A DNA stretch of 54,117 bases from an uncultured Clostridia bacterium (GTDB taxonomy: Bacteria; Bacillota; Clostridia; Oscillospirales; Ruminococcaceae), in NCBI GenBank assembly GCA_947589185.1, contig CANQCK010000010.1, positions 1 through 54,117 on the forward strand, in the 5' to 3' direction. A program made the position numbers and the translations under genes. The notes below the pieces were generated by a model, which saw only the letters and a program-made list of their open reading frames with translations, ran no database searches and was not told the DNA's origin. The stretch's first letter is position 1. Every line of letters begins with the position of its first letter. Below, one piece after another: positions 27,075 to 35,376 of this stretch.

Positions 27075-27644
27075 TTAATTTTCATAAATTTTTATTATTT
27101 CAATTGCAACTTCCCGTTTTGTGATCCTTTTATCCATTGCCTGCTTTTCCAAATACTTATGAGCACGGTTTTCATCAAATCCAAGATACTGCATAAGTAC
27201 AAATTTCGCTCTGTTTACCAGCTTCATCTCCTCAATTCTGTTGTGCAGCTTCTGATTCTCCAGCCTAAGACCCGAAAGCCGGTTTCTTGACGCATTAATA
27301 AATCTTATCGCTTGTATGAATAAAGCCTTGTTTATGGGCTTTTGTATAGTCATAACTCCGATAGGCTCAACAGATTGGCTTACACTTTCAAAATGCTCGC
27401 TCTTTACTATCATCAGACAGCTTGCATTTGTAGATTCAACGCATATCTCAGCCAAATTGTGACCGTATTCGTCGCTTAGCGGAGCATTTATTACCGTCAA
27501 ATCAAAATCCGAATTTGACAGCAGTCTTTTTGCCTCAGAAGAGCTTTTTGAAATAGTGATTCTCGGCGTTGAATCCCCCTTGAACATTGCTGCAATCAAC
27601 GATGTCGCCTTATCATTAGACGATACTATAAGAACACTATCCAA
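27075..27644 (-). CDS. ANTAR-domain transcription antiterminator with degenerate receiver
   Basis: Residues 1-115 have a response-regulator receiver fold (VLIVSSND at the start, conserved Lys102 in QKPI). The phosphoacceptor position is Asn53 in VINAPLSD and the acidic pair near residues 8-9 is Ser-Ser, so classical phosphorylation is unlikely. Residues about 118-189 form a coiled coil and an ANTAR RNA-binding domain (AKFVLMQYLGFDENRAHKYLEKQAM, then KREVAIEII). The start is TTG with GAGGTG seven bases upstream. It lies at the end of the glutamate synthase-glnA operon. Three candidate ANTAR target hairpins in the window make it the probable antiterminator for nitrogen genes, like NitR-type regulators of clostridia. 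Confidence 0.92.
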   Translation of the reverse strand: MDSVLIVSSNDKATSLIAAMFKGDSTPRITISKSSSEAKRLLSNSDFDLTVINAPLSDEYGHNLAEICVESTNASCLMIVKSEHFESVSQSVEPIGVMTIQKPINKALFIQAIRFINASRNRLSGLRLENQKLHNRIEEMKLVNRAKFVLMQYLGFDENRAHKYLEKQAMDKRITKREVAIEIIKIYEN

Positions 27645-27714
27645 TCTGTTTCACCTCACTCTCGTTTTAATTCTCATTGCTTCTCAATACCAATTTGCCT
27701 AGCAACATATTTTA

Positions 27715-27835
27715 CAAACTTTTCAAAGTCAGATTGCATGCAGGGCACAGCCCTGTTCTTGCATCTTGCATCTAACTTCTTGTTTCTGATAGCAGATTGT
27801 GTGCAGGGCTTAGCCCTGCTCATGCATCTTACTTC
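27715..27835. repeat. Imperfect direct repeat pair with GCAGGGC hairpins
   Basis: Two units contain GCAGGGCNNAGCCCTG-type palindromes followed by CATCTTGCATCTAACTTC-like and CATCTTACTTCC-like tracts. They fill the 203-base gap between glnA and the ANTAR gene. The CTTGCATCTTG tracts resemble those of the palindromic elements at 39595-39803. Confidence 0.55.
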
Positions 27836-27847
27836 CGGTCTCAGCTT

Positions 27848-29164
27848 CTAAAGTGTTAGAAAATAAACTCTCTCGAAGGCGTCTTTATCATCAGTTTTAT
27901 TGTAATTTTCATACTGCTGTTTTTTTGATTTCAGGAAGAAATCTACAATTTCCTTTGGCATGTAAGTGTATAAAAACTTGCTGTTTTTAGCCAGAGCGAC
28001 CGCCTCATTCAGATCTGCAGGAAGTGTACTTATTCCCTTTAGCTCACTTTCATCTGCACTGCTTAGATTTATATTGACCGAACTGCACAGCTTTTCTTTA
28101 TGCTCCACACCATCAAGACAGGCATAGATCAGCAGTGCAATAGCAAGATACGGATTGCAGGCACAATCTGGAGAACGCAGAATAACACGGGCAGTATTAT
28201 CCTTATCCATAGGAACTAGAATAAGTTGGGCATGATTCTGATGAGACCATGTTATATATTTCGGGGCAAGATACTCGCCGAACCGCTTAAAACTGTTTAC
28301 TGTAGGATTTAAAAACACTGTCATATCCGCAACTCTGTTAAGAATACCTGCCACAGCACTGCTTCCCAGACTGCTGCCTTTGTCAGAAAAGTTCTCAAAA
28401 AGCTCCTTGCCGTTTTTAGACATAGAAATCCCAAAGTGAAGTCCGTTTCCGCTTTTATCATTGATAGGCTTCGGCATGAATGAAGCATATAAGCCGTTTT
28501 TGTCCGCCATATTTTTTACAACCGACTGAAAGGTCTGCAAATTATCTGCAGCATTCAAAGGATCGCTGTATTTAAAGTAAACCTCATTTTGTCCCGGTCC
28601 GCTTTCGTGCCTTGAAGATTCGGGTATTATATCCATCTGCTCAAGAGTAAGACAAATTTCACGGCGTACATTTTCCCCTCTGTCGATAGGAGAAGCGTCA
28701 AGATAGCCTGCGTTGTCGTTCGGTATCTTTGTCGGATTTCCGTCGTCGTCGCACTTAAAAAGATAAAACTCGCACGAAGTTCCGAATTTGAAAGTATAAC
28801 CAAGACTTTTAGCTTTGTCAACAGCATTTCTCAAAATAGCTCTTGCATCGCCACCAAACTCACTTCCGTCTATATTCTTTATGTCGCAGTAGAGCCTTGC
28901 AACTCCTCCGTGCTGAGGTCTCCATGGCAGCATTGCAAGCGTATCAGGATCTGGAAACAAAAGAAGATCAGAACGATTAAAGTTCATAAAGCCCTCAATG
29001 TGAGAAGCGTCAAATCTTATTCCGTCCGCAAAAGCACGTCTGAGCTCACAGCTGTTTATAGATATGTTTTTCTGATTGCCGAACATATCGGAAAATACCA
29101 GCTTGACAAATCTGACATCGTTTTCTTCAATAAACTGCAAAACATCTCTCTCGGTATATTTCAT
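27848..29164 (-). CDS. glnA: Glutamine synthetase, type I
   Basis: It condenses glutamate and ammonia with ATP. The 438-residue protein begins KYTERDVLQFIEEN with VKLVFSDMFGNQKN, and carries ESGPGQNEVYF, NGLHFGIS and the ATP-site region RVILRSPDCACNPYL. The Tyr of the adenylylation site of the proteobacterial type is not evident, consistent with the short Firmicute GSI. The ATG at 29164 follows AGGAGG. It lies 118 bases downstream of the GXGXG gene of glutamate synthase and ahead of the ANTAR gene, and a second, type III enzyme is encoded at 35377. Confidence 0.95.
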   Translation of the reverse strand: MKYTERDVLQFIEENDVRFVKLVFSDMFGNQKNISINSCELRRAFADGIRFDASHIEGFMNFNRSDLLLFPDPDTLAMLPWRPQHGGVARLYCDIKNIDGSEFGGDARAILRNAVDKAKSLGYTFKFGTSCEFYLFKCDDDGNPTKIPNDNAGYLDASPIDRGENVRREICLTLEQMDIIPESSRHESGPGQNEVYFKYSDPLNAADNLQTFQSVVKNMADKNGLYASFMPKPINDKSGNGLHFGISMSKNGKELFENFSDKGSSLGSSAVAGILNRVADMTVFLNPTVNSFKRFGEYLAPKYITWSHQNHAQLILVPMDKDNTARVILRSPDCACNPYLAIALLIYACLDGVEHKEKLCSSVNINLSSADESELKGISTLPADLNEAVALAKNSKFLYTYMPKEIVDFFLKSKKQQYENYNKTDDKDAFERVYFLTL

Positions 29165-29230
29165 TTTTAATCCTCCTATCGGAATATAATGACCTGATAA
29201 ATTGGTGTTATCCAATACCTGTACATAAAT

Positions 29231-29268
29231 TAAGGAATAAAACAGCAAAATGCTGAACTATTCCTTAA
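29231..29268 (-). terminator. Hairpin between glutamate synthase operon and glnA
   Basis: AAGGAATA and TATTCCTT form a stem enclosing an inner CAGCA/TGCTG stem, followed on the minus strand by AATTTATG. The T-run is weak, so it may be a partial terminator or a processing hairpin. The loop does not match the AxxGxx ANTAR signature. Confidence 0.45.
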
Positions 29269-29281
29269 AATTATACATTAT

Positions 29282-30004
29282 TTAATTTGCTGTGTAAAGA
29301 CGTTTATATGGATTTTTTGTGTCAGGAGTTAAAACATAGAATTTATGATCCATAACCTTTGCCTTATCAACTCCGAATTTTTTACAGTACTCGCTTATAT
29401 ATCCGTCAATTTCTTTGAGGTCGGCCTTAGTCGCTTCGTCTGCCTTAACCTGCTTTGGCAAATCAGCAGGATAGTTATCCGTTCTTAAAAATATCTTTCC
29501 GCCGTGCATTCCTGTTCCGCAGAAATAACCTACTATCTGCTCGTCTTCATAGCCCAAACCAAGTACTATAATGTATCCTCCTGCCTGATACTCGCCTAGG
29601 AAACTTCCTGCCTTTCCGCCAATGACAAGCACCGGTATCTTGTTCATATATGACTTCATATGTATACCTGCTCTATAGCCTGCATCGTCACGAACGTAGA
29701 TCTTTCCGCCTCTCATAGCGTAACCGGTTGCATCTCCAGATGAACCGTTAATAGTTATCGTACCGTCATTCATTGTATCGCCGGTTGCGTCCTGAGCACT
29801 TCCGTTTACAGTGATATTGCTTCCGTCAAGATAAGCCCCAAGTGCATTTCCCGGTGTTCCGTTTATCACAATATTTCCGCTTGAACGTCCTGCTCCAATA
29901 TATCTCTGCCCTAAGCATTTATCTATCGTAATTGTTTTATCCTTGCAAGCCTTCAGCTTTTTATTAAGAAGCTGAAAATGCATATCCCCTGCCGTAATAT
30001 TCAT
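29282..30004 (-). CDS. Glutamate synthase GXGXG (beta-helix) domain protein
   Basis: The 240-residue protein consists of the right-handed beta-helix domain found at the C-terminus of the large glutamate synthase chain. Regular turns with NITVNGSAQDATGDTMNDG and a long run of GG-K/G-x-G motifs are visible. In the standard enzyme it is a structural domain without catalytic residues; here it is a separate polypeptide, as in archaeal-type split glutamate synthases. It is preceded closely by the FAD-subunit gene and followed by glnA. Confidence 0.93.
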   Translation of the reverse strand: MNITAGDMHFQLLNKKLKACKDKTITIDKCLGQRYIGAGRSSGNIVINGTPGNALGAYLDGSNITVNGSAQDATGDTMNDGTITINGSSGDATGYAMRGGKIYVRDDAGYRAGIHMKSYMNKIPVLVIGGKAGSFLGEYQAGGYIIVLGLGYEDEQIVGYFCGTGMHGGKIFLRTDNYPADLPKQVKADEATKADLKEIDGYISEYCKKFGVDKAKVMDHKFYVLTPDTKNPYKRLYTAN

Positions 30005-30042
30005 AAGTTATTTCGCCCCAATTGGGAGCCTCCCCCTTTCAT

Positions 30043-31269
30043 CTACTTTGCCAAAAACTCTTTTCTGCTTTTCCTTGAAAATGCCATAAGCTGCGGCTTT
30101 TCTTTTATCAAGTCAAAGTCAATAGAGCTCAGCGGAGTGCGTTTTTTGATAAGACTAGTATAAATTCCCGCTCTCTTGACATCACCTATCATAATGTAAC
30201 CTTTAAGTCTGTTTGACTTGTAAAACAGTTTTTTATAGCTTTCTCCCTCACGGCTGACGTAACAATCGCCTTCATAAGTTCCTGCTGTGATAATGTGTAA
30301 ACCAAAAAAGCCAATAGCGTTCATAGGTATAGCGTTATCGTAGACAGCGTCTCCGCCTGCCATATTTATACCTGCTGTCTCACCCTGCATATATGCGTTA
30401 GGCAGCAACGCCATAACCTTATTCGTATTGCTTGAAACATCATGTGATTCTGTACAGTCGCCTGCTGCGTAAATATCCTTTATTGATGTTCTGCACTTAT
30501 CATCTGTAACTATTCCCCTGTTCACCTTACCGCCGATTTCGGAAATAAGCGAAACGCACGGACGAACTCCGACCGCAAGCACCAGTATGTCAAAATCAAT
30601 CTCAACTCCGCTGACAAGAGTTGCTTTGTTTTTCTCAAATGACCTTACACTGTCGCTTAAATGGAATTTTACACCCCTTGATTCTATATGCTCACGAACA
30701 ACTGCCGAGCCGTCAGAATCAAGTATAGACGGAAGAATTCGATCTGCTAAATCAACAACTGTTATACTTTCTACCTTGTCATTAATTCCCTCTGCACACT
30801 TTAATCCTATCAGTCCGGCTCCGACAATAAGTACCTTGCTCTGCGGTGTGATTGCCTTTTCCAGCTTATGAGCGTCGTCAAGAGTCATAAAGCTGAATTT
30901 TTTTCTGACCTTGTCAAGACCGTCCATAGGAGGAACAAAAGGTACAGAACCTGTTGCGACCATAAGCTTTTCGTAAGGCACTTCCCTGCCGTCTGAAAGC
31001 AAAATTTTCTTAGATTTTTTATCAATATTAGTAACTGTCTTACCCAGCATTTTTTTAACCTTATTGTCCTTATAAAAACTGTCGGGCCGGTATTTCATTT
31101 TCTGCTCATCTGTCTTTCCGTAGAGAAGATATGAGATAAGCGGCCTTGAATATGTGTGATGAGGTTCGGATGCAATAAGTGTTATCTCGCCGTCCTTATC
31201 AACGCTTCTAATTCCCTCAACACAGCCGATAGCTCCTGCCGAGTTTCCGATGATTACATACTTACTCAT
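30043..31269 (-). CDS. NAD(P)H-dependent FAD oxidoreductase subunit of split glutamate synthase
   Basis: A flavoprotein of the pyridine nucleotide-disulfide reductase fold (408 residues). The FAD-binding start reads VIIGNSAGAIGCVEGI, the NAD(P)-binding segment VLIVGAGLIGLKCAEGI lies near residue 145, and the second FAD motif IYAAGDC is near residue 270. By position it should pass electrons from NAD(P)H to the Fe-S subunit and the glutamate synthase core. It starts only 12 bases after the Fe-S gene ends. It could instead act as a general ferredoxin reductase, but the operon argues for the synthase. Confidence 0.88.
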   Translation of the reverse strand: MSKYVIIGNSAGAIGCVEGIRSVDKDGEITLIASEPHHTYSRPLISYLLYGKTDEQKMKYRPDSFYKDNKVKKMLGKTVTNIDKKSKKILLSDGREVPYEKLMVATGSVPFVPPMDGLDKVRKKFSFMTLDDAHKLEKAITPQSKVLIVGAGLIGLKCAEGINDKVESITVVDLADRILPSILDSDGSAVVREHIESRGVKFHLSDSVRSFEKNKATLVSGVEIDFDILVLAVGVRPCVSLISEIGGKVNRGIVTDDKCRTSIKDIYAAGDCTESHDVSSNTNKVMALLPNAYMQGETAGINMAGGDAVYDNAIPMNAIGFFGLHIITAGTYEGDCYVSREGESYKKLFYKSNRLKGYIMIGDVKRAGIYTSLIKKRTPLSSIDFDLIKEKPQLMAFSRKSRKEFLAK

Positions 31270-31281
31270 TTTTACCGCCCC

Positions 31282-31713
31282 CTATTCCTTTTCTTCATAT
31301 ATTATCGCTCTGTTCGGACAGCCCTCAACACAAGCAGGCTTCCCGTTGGAATTTTTTAAACAAAGTTCGCATTTCTGCACAACTCCGTCATCAGACGGCA
31401 TTATTGCACCGTATGGACAGGACATAATACAGGTATAACAACCAACGCATTTATCTCTGTCAATTTCAATTACCCCGTCAACTACGGACAATGCCCCTGT
31501 TATACAACCTTTAACGCACAGCGGTTCCTCGCAGTGGCGGCAGGAAACCGCAAATGATATTCCGTCTTTTTCCTCTATTTGAATTCTGGGATTGATCTTT
31601 ACATTCTTAAGTGCCTTTGACATATCGTCCTTTCCCGAATTTGCAAAAGCACAATTATATTCGCATAAATGGCAGCCTAAGCACCATTTTTCATCTACAT
31701 ATATTCGCTTCAT
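31282..31713 (-). CDS. Four-cluster ferredoxin-like subunit of split glutamate synthase
   Basis: This 143-residue protein is packed with cysteine motifs typical of a DMSO-reductase-type electron-transfer subunit: CLGCHLCEYNC, CRHCEEPLCVKGC, CVGCYTCIMSCPYG and CELCLKNSN..CVEGCP. These can hold up to four [4Fe-4S] clusters. It is encoded immediately ahead of the FAD subunit and after the FMN core gene, and probably links the two. Confidence 0.9.
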   Translation of the reverse strand: MKRIYVDEKWCLGCHLCEYNCAFANSGKDDMSKALKNVKINPRIQIEEKDGISFAVSCRHCEEPLCVKGCITGALSVVDGVIEIDRDKCVGCYTCIMSCPYGAIMPSDDGVVQKCELCLKNSNGKPACVEGCPNRAIIYEEKE

Positions 31714-31790
31714 AAATCTACCCTCCGCTACATTACAATTGATAATTTATAATGGATAATGGATAATTAATATCCATTGTAGGCTATCTC

Positions 31791-32050
31791 ATTTCCATTC
31801 GTACAACCTGTCTTTTCTCAAACTATAACCTTGTTCAAATTTATCAAAATCAGCAGAACTAACATCAGCATAGTTTTTTACATTTCCACTTTGTACAACC
31901 TGCCGTTTCTCAAACTATAACCTTGTTCAAATTTATCTAAATCAGCAGAACTAACATCAGCATAGTTTTTTACGTTTCCACTTTGTACAACCTGCCGTTT
32001 CTCAAACTATAACCTTGTTCAAGCTTACCAAAGGCAGCAGAACCAACGGC
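31791..32050. repeat. Three tandem copies of a 92-base repeat
   Basis: GTACAACCTG begins at 31801, 31893 and 31985, giving an exact 92-base period. Each copy holds AAACTATAACCTTGTTCAA and the first two continue with ATCAGCAGAACTAACATCAGC. The third diverges into CCAAAGGCAGCAG and a GC-rich CGGCGG/CCGCCG region. On the minus strand it matches the dispersed repeat at 10060 and 39371. It lies inside the glutamate synthase operon, between the core and Fe-S genes, with no open frame running through it. Confidence 0.85.
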
Positions 32051-32059
32051 GGCTCGCCG

Positions 32060-33565
32060 TTATTCGCCGGCGTGTTTTATACCGAGAATTTGTAACTCCT
32101 TCTCGGTTAAGCCGATGCCCCTGAGCATTAGCCTGTTACCCCTTAATGACTCGATAGAGTTGATACCCATACCGCCCATTATCTCTTTTATTTCGTGATT
32201 CCAAGCAGTAAGAAGGTTTACAAGTCTCTTGTAACCTATATCAGGATTAAGACGTCTAACCAGATCCTCTCTCTGAGTTGCAATTCCCCAGTTGCATTTA
32301 CCCTGCTGACAGCTCCTGCAAAGATGACAGCCAAGTGCCAAAAGTGCAGAAGTTCCGATATAAACTGCGTCTGCTCCGAGTGCAATTGCCTTAACAATAT
32401 CCGCCGATGAACGAATAGAACCGCCTACGACAATTGAAACCTTGTTCCTTATTCCCTCTTCACGAAGTCTCTGGTCAACGCTTGCTAATGCAAGCTCTAT
32501 AGGAATGCCAACATTGTCTCTGATTCTGGTAGGAGCAGCTCCTGTTCCTCCTCTGTAACCGTCTATTGCGATTATATCTGCTCCTCCTCTTGCAATACCC
32601 GAAGCTATAGCCGCAACATTATGTACCGCCGCAATCTTTACAATAATAGGCTTTTTATAGTCAGACGCCTCCTTAAGCGAATAAACAAGCTGTCTCAAAT
32701 CTTCAATAGAGTAAATATCGTGATGAGGTGCGGGAGAAATAGCGTCTGAACCTTCAGGAATCATTCTGGTCTTTGAAATATCATCGCCGACCTTAATTCC
32801 CGGAAGATGTCCGCCTATACCGGGTTTTGCACCCTGTCCCATTTTTATCTCAATTGCAGCACCTGCATTAAGATAATCCTTATGAACTCCGAAACGTCCG
32901 GACGCAACCTGCACAATGGTGTGAGGACCGTATTTGTAGAAATCCTTGTGAAGTCCTCCCTCGCCTGTGTTGTAATAAGTACCAAGTTCCTCAGCAGCTC
33001 TTGCAAGACTTTCGTGAGCATTATAGCTTATTGAACCGTAAGACATAGCCGAAAACATTATTGGTATATTAAGCTTTAACTGCGGTGTGAGATTGTTCTT
33101 TATCTCTCCCTTTGTGTTGAATTCGACCTTCTCAGGCTTTGCACCTAAGAAAACTCTTGTCTCCATAGGTTCTCTAAGCGGGTCAATTGACGGGTTCGTA
33201 ACCTGAGACGCATTTATAAGCATCTTATCCCAGTAAATGGGGTACTCCTTAGGATTTCCCATTGACGAAAGCAAAACTCCGCCTGTTCCTGCCTGCCTGT
33301 AAATTTCAGTGATATTCTCACTTTTCCAGTTTGCATTTTCTCTGAATGTATGATTGGTCTTTACGATCTTCAGAGCCCTGGTAGGACAAAGAGATACGCA
33401 TCTGTGACAGCATACGCATTTTGAATTGTCTGCTGTCATACAGTCTAAATCTTCGTCAAATTTATGAACTTCATTTGCACATTGGCGTTCGCATACACGG
33501 CAGCCTATACATTTATCTTTATCCCTTACGACTTCATATTCGGGATACAAAAAATCTATTGCCAT
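32060..33565 (-). CDS. gltB: Glutamate synthase core (FMN) subunit with N-terminal ferredoxin domain
   Basis: Residues about 15-60 hold two [4Fe-4S] motifs (CIGCRVCERQC, CVCCHRCVSLCP). The rest is the FMN-binding glutamate synthase barrel: FSAMSYGSIS, GEGGLH, GQGAKPGIGGHLPG, RGGADIIAIDGYRGGTGAAP and the 3Fe-4S-type CHLCRSCQQGKC. The length is 501 residues. This is the archaeal-like, split glutamate synthase, in which the amidotransferase and GXGXG parts are separate genes in the same operon. The product is glutamate from 2-oxoglutarate and glutamine-derived ammonia. Confidence 0.94.
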   Translation of the reverse strand: MAIDFLYPEYEVVRDKDKCIGCRVCERQCANEVHKFDEDLDCMTADNSKCVCCHRCVSLCPTRALKIVKTNHTFRENANWKSENITEIYRQAGTGGVLLSSMGNPKEYPIYWDKMLINASQVTNPSIDPLREPMETRVFLGAKPEKVEFNTKGEIKNNLTPQLKLNIPIMFSAMSYGSISYNAHESLARAAEELGTYYNTGEGGLHKDFYKYGPHTIVQVASGRFGVHKDYLNAGAAIEIKMGQGAKPGIGGHLPGIKVGDDISKTRMIPEGSDAISPAPHHDIYSIEDLRQLVYSLKEASDYKKPIIVKIAAVHNVAAIASGIARGGADIIAIDGYRGGTGAAPTRIRDNVGIPIELALASVDQRLREEGIRNKVSIVVGGSIRSSADIVKAIALGADAVYIGTSALLALGCHLCRSCQQGKCNWGIATQREDLVRRLNPDIGYKRLVNLLTAWNHEIKEIMGGMGINSIESLRGNRLMLRGIGLTEKELQILGIKHAGE

Positions 33566-33589
33566 AATAAACCTCCGTTTAGATATTAG

Positions 33590-33725
33590 ATATTAGAAGT
33601 TAGATGTAAGAGACTGAAGTTTATTGTTTCAGACTTCTAATATATAGTTTTAAATCTATGATCTCTTGCCACTTGACTTCTTGCAAAAGCATAGAACCTC
33701 CGGCGGCCCGCCGGTCTTTCTTCTT
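33590..33725. repeat. Intergenic repeat tract with GC-rich palindrome
   Basis: Repeats of TTAGATATTAGA, a TTCTAATA/TATTAGAA inverted pair, CTCTTGCCACTTGACTTCTTGC and a CCGGCGGCCCGCCGG palindrome fill the space between the core and amidotransferase genes. Elements of it resemble the repeats at 27715 and 39595. No ORF is apparent. Confidence 0.5.
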
Positions 33726-33729
33726 GTTT

Positions 33730-34830
33730 CTAAAGCTCTGCCATTGCCTTTGGCTGCAAGGTCGCTATAACAGGTTCTCCGCCCTTAGGTGACCATATCC
33801 TATCAAGCTCAGGTTCAATGATCCTTATAGCACATTCCTCACTTGCCATATAAACCATATCGTCCTTTTCACCTATAACCATTGACCTGAGTTTCAGCCT
33901 GTCGTTAAGTGCCATAAGTCCGCCTTCAAATCCCAGAATGATTGAAAAGGGTCCTGTTATAAGAAGTCCTGGAAATGCATTTCTTAAATAGTTCAGCTTA
34001 TCTCTTTCTTTCTTAGGCATACTCTCTATTGTAGACCAGAATGGTGCTGCTATAACATTTGCAGCATCCTCTAGAGAAAGCTTTTGCTTTCTCAACAAAT
34101 AATCTATTATATATGTAATAACTTCTGTATCTGTCTGCAAGGTGCATTTATATCCGTACATTTCAATGTCACGTCTGTTTGCATCGTAGCTTGAAATTTC
34201 ACCGTTGTGTACTATAGAATAGTCAAGCATTGCAAACGGGTGTGCTCCTCCCCACCAGCCAGGGGTGTTTGTTGGATATCTTCCGTGAGCAGTCCACGCA
34301 TATCCCTCATACTCGTCAAGCCTGAAATAATCACCTACGTCTTCAGGAAAACCAACTGCTTTGAATACTCCCATATTTTTTCCGCAGGAGAAAACATATG
34401 CTCCTTCTATATTTGAGTTTATATTTATAACGCTTCTTGTGACGAATTCCTTTTCATCAAGCTGACTGTCAGTAAGTTTAGTCGGCAGCGGATTTACAAA
34501 GTATCTCCAGATAAGCGGCTCAGCAGTAATAGTCTGGTTGGGCTTGACAGGAATCTTCGACAGGTTGATAATGTCAAAGTGCCTGTCTAAAAATCTTTCA
34601 CATTCCTCTCTGGACTTGTTTGAGTCATAGAATACATGAAAGGCGTAGAGGTCTTTATACTGCGGATATATTCCGTATCCTGCAAAGCCTCCGCCCAATC
34701 CGTTGGAACGGTCGTGCATCGTAGATATTGATTTAACGATTTTTGATCCGTTTATTTTCCTTCCGCTCTTTGATATCATTCCAGAAATCGCACAGCCTGA
34801 TGGAATTCTTATCTCTCCCTCTTTCAGCAT
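33730..34830 (-). CDS. Class II glutamine amidotransferase subunit of split glutamate synthase
   Basis: The 366-residue protein is the glutaminase part of glutamate synthase. The catalytic cysteine is in SGCAISGMIS at about residue 14, so a short propeptide would have to be removed to expose it. Other family segments are HDRSNGLGGGFAGYG, AWTAHGRYPTNTPGWWGGAHPFA and VHNGEISSYDANR. It is the first gene of the operon and has an antitermination leader upstream. Confidence 0.93.
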   Translation of the reverse strand: MLKEGEIRIPSGCAISGMISKSGRKINGSKIVKSISTMHDRSNGLGGGFAGYGIYPQYKDLYAFHVFYDSNKSREECERFLDRHFDIINLSKIPVKPNQTITAEPLIWRYFVNPLPTKLTDSQLDEKEFVTRSVININSNIEGAYVFSCGKNMGVFKAVGFPEDVGDYFRLDEYEGYAWTAHGRYPTNTPGWWGGAHPFAMLDYSIVHNGEISSYDANRRDIEMYGYKCTLQTDTEVITYIIDYLLRKQKLSLEDAANVIAAPFWSTIESMPKKERDKLNYLRNAFPGLLITGPFSIILGFEGGLMALNDRLKLRSMVIGEKDDMVYMASEECAIRIIEPELDRIWSPKGGEPVIATLQPKAMAEL

Positions 34831-34909
34831 ACAAGCTTCCTCCTGACTTATAAATTATAATGTATAATAATATTCAGTGTTTATCATATCTGTTCACAAA
34901 TTCTAATAC

Positions 34910-34970
34910 AAAAAAAGTATTCACAAAACAGCCGCAGTATAACCTGCCGCTTTAGTGAACACCATTGTCC
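34910..34970 (-). promoter_or_regulatory. Candidate ANTAR antitermination leader of the glutamate synthase operon
   Basis: On the minus strand GGAC-AATGGT-GTTC (complement of 34957-34970) forms a hairpin whose hexaloop has A at position 1 and G at position 4, the known ANTAR recognition pattern. Its 3' arm lies within the 5' arm of an intrinsic terminator (GTGTTCAC with GTGAATAC, complement of 34917-34962) ending in seven T. The two structures exclude each other, as expected of ANTAR antitermination. Confidence 0.75.
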
Positions 34971-34988
34971 CGAATATTAACCTTGTTC

Positions 34989-35017
34989 ATTCTATCATAT
35001 CACTAATTCAATGTCAA
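34989..35017 (-). promoter_or_regulatory. Promoter of the glutamate synthase operon
   Basis: TTGACA (complement of 35012-35017), 17 bases and TAGAAT (complement of 34989-34994). Transcription would start near 34982, just ahead of the ANTAR-type hairpin. Confidence 0.8.
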
Positions 35018-35262
35018 GCATTTTTGCAGAATTTTTTAATTAAAATTCATTTTTAGTATTTTTAACTATAAAATTAAATTGATTTACTAAAAAATTTGCA
35101 AGATGTATAATTTAAACTTGCAATAGATGAATATACTATAATAAATATATTCTTTTTTATTAAATGCTGTATGATTTGTTATTGAAAATAACTAAAACTT
35201 TATATCAAAGAGCTTTTTTAATTGAAAGAACATACAAATATTAAGAAAAACATAAAAAACAC

Positions 35263-35291
35263 TTGACAAAATAAAATAAAAAGAATATACT
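35263..35291 (+). promoter_or_regulatory. Promoter of glnN
   Basis: TTGACA (35263-35268), 17 bases and TATACT (35286-35291). The start would be near 35298, a few bases before the leader hairpin. The space from 35018 to 35262, between the divergent promoters, is AT-rich and shows nothing else. Confidence 0.8.
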
Positions 35292-35301
35292 AACAGTGTA
35301 A

Positions 35302-35347
35302 ACAGCAAAGGTGCTGTGGACGTTTTAACGTTCGCAGTGCCTTTTTT
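35302..35347 (+). promoter_or_regulatory. Candidate ANTAR antitermination leader of glnN
   Basis: ACAGC-AAAGGT-GCTGT (35302-35317) forms a hairpin with an A1/G4 hexaloop. Its 3' part is the start of the 5' arm of a 13-base-pair terminator (35310-35322 with 35329-35341), followed by six T (35342-35347). Formation of one excludes the other. Only one hexaloop hairpin fits between start site and terminator, whereas described targets usually have two. Confidence 0.78.
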
Positions 35348-35376
35348 AATTTATAATTGAAATGGAGGAAATTCAC

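Noticed and set aside
29165-29268. Fourth ANTAR leader or glutamine riboswitch before glnA
   Set aside because: The hairpins there have loops without A1/G4 (ATAACA for example), the T-run is weak, and no glutamine-riboswitch core is recognisable.
31791-32050. CRISPR array
   Set aside because: The copies are continuous 92-base tandem repeats without spacers and no cas gene is present.
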